From contig JAGAJN010000021.1 of NCBI GenBank assembly GCA_017828975.1, forward strand, positions 1-34,528: a stretch of DNA of 34,528 nt, read 5' to 3'. The DNA is from Oscillospiraceae bacterium. Lineage in GTDB: Bacteria; Bacillota; Clostridia; Oscillospirales; Ruminococcaceae. Shown here one piece after another: positions 33,144 to 34,528 of this stretch (the first letter of the stretch is position 1; each line of letters begins with the position of its first letter). Below the pieces are notes generated by a model. That model was not told where the DNA came from. It did no database searches and saw nothing but the letters and a program-made list of their open reading frames with translations. The position numbers and the translations under genes are program-made.

Positions 33144-34322
33144 ATGAACGTCAAATACCTTGAAAAAATCAGAGAAGCGGGACTGAAAGAGGTTGAAAGC
33201 GGCTGGATAGCGGGCGGCGCTGCTGCTGTTATCAAGGACGGAAGGACCGTGTATTCCTGCGGCTTCGGCAAGGCTGACATTGCAAATAATATTGATATGG
33301 ACGAGAAAACCATTGTCCGCCTTTTCTCCCTGTCAAAGCCTGTGACTGCCTGTGCTGTCCTTCGGCTGGTTGAGCAGGGGAAGCTTGACCTGTATTCTCC
33401 CGTTTGCTGGTATCTGAACGGCTTCAAGGACGCTCAGGTGTGGGACGGCGAAAAGCTTGTCCCCGCTAATAGGGAGATACGCATCAAGGACCTTCTGCAT
33501 ATGACTTCGGGTATTCTCTATCCCGAGGGGGGATTTGCGGGCGAAAAGGTCGGGGAGCTGATGGGTACAAACATCAAGAATCCCGACGACGGCGTTCAGC
33601 TTTCCACCGTTGAGCTTGCAAATGCCGTGGGAAAATGTCCTCTCGGTTATCAGCCGGGGGAGATGTGGCATTACGGACTTTCGGCGGATATTCTGGGTGC
33701 GGTGGTAGAGGTCGTTTCGGGAATGAGTTACGGCGAGTTCCTGAAAAAGGAGATTTTTGACCCTATGGGAATGGAGGACACGGGCTTCTCCGTCCCCGAG
33801 GAAAAGCTTTCGAGAGCCGCAAAGATATATGACGACAAGGGGAACGGTCTGGAGGAATTCACCGAATGTTTCCTCGGTCTGGCAGACCCTATGAAGTGCA
33901 GAAAGCCTATGTTTGAATCGGGCGGAGCGGGTCTGACCTCCACCATAACCGATTACGGCAAGCTTGCTTATGCTCTGGCAAACGGCGGACTTTCGGCGGA
34001 CGGTTATCGTCTGCTGTCCGAAAAAGCCGTTGAATATATGCGTACTCCCGCATTGACGGAATCCCGGAAAAAGGGCTACAACGGCTGGGAGTCCATGTAC
34101 GGACATTCCTACGGCTGTCTTGTAAGAGTGCTTGACGACCCCGCCAATGCTATGCACCTCTGCTCAAAGGGCGAGTTCGGCTGGGACGGCTGGGCGGGTA
34201 CATATTTCTGCGCCGACCCCGAAAATAATATGGCTACTCTGCTTTTCTTACAGAGATGCAATGCGGGAACTAACCGCTTTACTCGGCTTGTGAGAAATAT
34301 TGTGTTTGGGGCGATGGAGTGA
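33144..34322 (+). CDS. Beta-lactamase-fold serine hydrolase (class C-like)
   Basis: This 392-aa protein belongs to the class C beta-lactamase / esterase / D-aminopeptidase group. The nucleophile motif SxxK is SLSK (Ser62, Lys65), and the tyrosine of the Y-x-N-type site is in WHYGLSAD (Tyr177). The third motif region is GWDGWAGTYFCADP (about 346-359). No signal peptide is seen, so it is probably cytoplasmic and acts as an esterase or peptidase rather than a resistance enzyme. The substrate cannot be told. It follows the unknown membrane protein by 4 bases. Confidence 0.88.
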   Translation: MNVKYLEKIREAGLKEVESGWIAGGAAAVIKDGRTVYSCGFGKADIANNIDMDEKTIVRLFSLSKPVTACAVLRLVEQGKLDLYSPVCWYLNGFKDAQVWDGEKLVPANREIRIKDLLHMTSGILYPEGGFAGEKVGELMGTNIKNPDDGVQLSTVELANAVGKCPLGYQPGEMWHYGLSADILGAVVEVVSGMSYGEFLKKEIFDPMGMEDTGFSVPEEKLSRAAKIYDDKGNGLEEFTECFLGLADPMKCRKPMFESGGAGLTSTITDYGKLAYALANGGLSADGYRLLSEKAVEYMRTPALTESRKKGYNGWESMYGHSYGCLVRVLDDPANAMHLCSKGEFGWDGWAGTYFCADPENNMATLLFLQRCNAGTNRFTRLVRNIVFGAME

Positions 34323-34327
34323 TTTGT

Positions 34328-34363
34328 CCATACATTGTAATGTATGGGACGCATCCCGTCCCA
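34328..34363. repeat. Dispersed palindromic repeat, TGGGACGGG type, copy 2 (inverted)
   Basis: CCATACATT (34328-34336) with AATGTATGG (34339-34347) and GGGACG (34346-34351) with CGTCCC (34357-34362) form two adjoining, overlapping palindromes. The second is, on the other strand, the same TGGGACGGG core found after argF. It follows the serine hydrolase stop and may act at the transcript end. Confidence 0.5.
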
Positions 34364-34418
34364 CAGCTACCGATAGAATTTTTGAAATCTGCGGGCGGGG
34401 AAACTGTATAGTGTGATA

Positions 34419-34454
34419 ACATAGTTTACATAATGTGCAAGGACATAGTTTACA
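34419..34454 (+). mobile_element. Probable left end of an insertion sequence (IS481-like), cut by the window
   Basis: ACATAGTTTACA occurs twice (34419-34430 and 34443-34454), 24 bp apart, just upstream of a transposase-like start. Paired terminal motifs of this kind are plausible transposase-binding sites. The exact boundary, target duplication and right end are outside view. Confidence 0.5.
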
Positions 34455-34460
34455 ACTTTA

Positions 34461-34469
34461 TGATATACT
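34461..34469 (+). promoter_or_regulatory. Extended -10 promoter element of the transposase gene
   Basis: TGATATACT at 34461-34469 fits an extended -10. The ribosome site AAAGGAG is at 34487-34493. Confidence 0.45.
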
Positions 34470-34500
34470 AAAGGCAGAAAATGTCGAAAGGAGACATAAT

Positions 34501-34528
34501 ATGCCTTGGAAAGAACAAGTGATCGAAA
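34501..34528 (+). CDS. Partial transposase, IS481-family-like N terminus
   Basis: Only nine codons are present, reading MPWKEQVIE, behind a good AAAGGAG site. Many IS481-family transposases begin MPWKE, followed by a helix-turn-helix domain, so this is probably the start of one. The fragment is too short to be certain. Confidence 0.55.

Noticed and set aside
33144-34322. Serine hydrolase considered as an antibiotic-resistance beta-lactamase
   Set aside because: No signal peptide, and the family is broad; cytoplasmic esterase or peptidase roles are more likely.
34419-34454. Repeated ACATAGTTTACA considered as a CRISPR-like array
   Set aside because: Only two short units are present and they sit before a transposase start; they fit an insertion-sequence end better.

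Overview
The window looks like a chromosomal segment of a gut or rumen Firmicute related to Ruminococcus (Oscillospiraceae/Clostridia). The basis is a glycan-phosphorylase and glycosidase repertoire (GH94, GH95), Clostridia-type ABC sugar importers without a local ATPase, an NPTTG-type surface protein, GGAGG ribosome sites, and near-consensus sigma-A promoters. The species assignment is inference. All intact genes read on the + strand. No tRNA, rRNA or CRISPR array was seen.

Layout. (1) 1-2945: a structured repeat (copy 1), then a promoter and a GH94 disaccharide phosphorylase ending at a strong terminator. (2) 3074-5564: two tandem paralogous proteins of unknown function with ankyrin-like helical repeats. 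(3) 5574-5783: a minus-strand gene remnant that still has its terminator. (4) 6104-12322: an arginine cluster argC-argJ-x-argB-argD-y-argF, where x and y are small membrane proteins of unknown function. It covers N-acetylglutamate phosphorylation through citrulline, with ArgJ recycling the acetyl group. (5) 12537-14752: a strongly promoted, codon-biased surface protein with a signal peptide and an NPTTG sorting-like tail. (6) 14900-26650: a long-leader operon of eight genes: a secreted solute-binding protein fused to two carbohydrate-binding-like modules, permease pair A, an NHL/TPR membrane protein, a YIP1 membrane protein, a DUF5696 protein and permease pair B. (7) 26651-27306: competing hairpins and copy 2 of the structured repeat. 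(8) 27307-32057: an intracellular GH95 alpha-fucosidase-family enzyme, an attenuator-like terminator, and a PhoB/PhoR-type two-component system. (9) 32176-34322: an unknown membrane protein and a beta-lactamase-fold serine hydrolase. (10) 34419-34528: the left part of a probable insertion sequence (IS481-like transposase start).

How the parts may work together. The eight-gene operon appears to capture and import an oligosaccharide: two permease pairs share one tethered multi-domain binding protein, with envelope accessories (NHL/TPR, YIP1, DUF5696). The intracellular GH95 enzyme could trim the imported glycan, and GH94 phosphorolysis would give energy-saving sugar phosphates. The two most unusual things are this accessory-rich importer and a pair of about 180-bp repeats that share a predicted pseudoknot with compensatory base changes in two stems.
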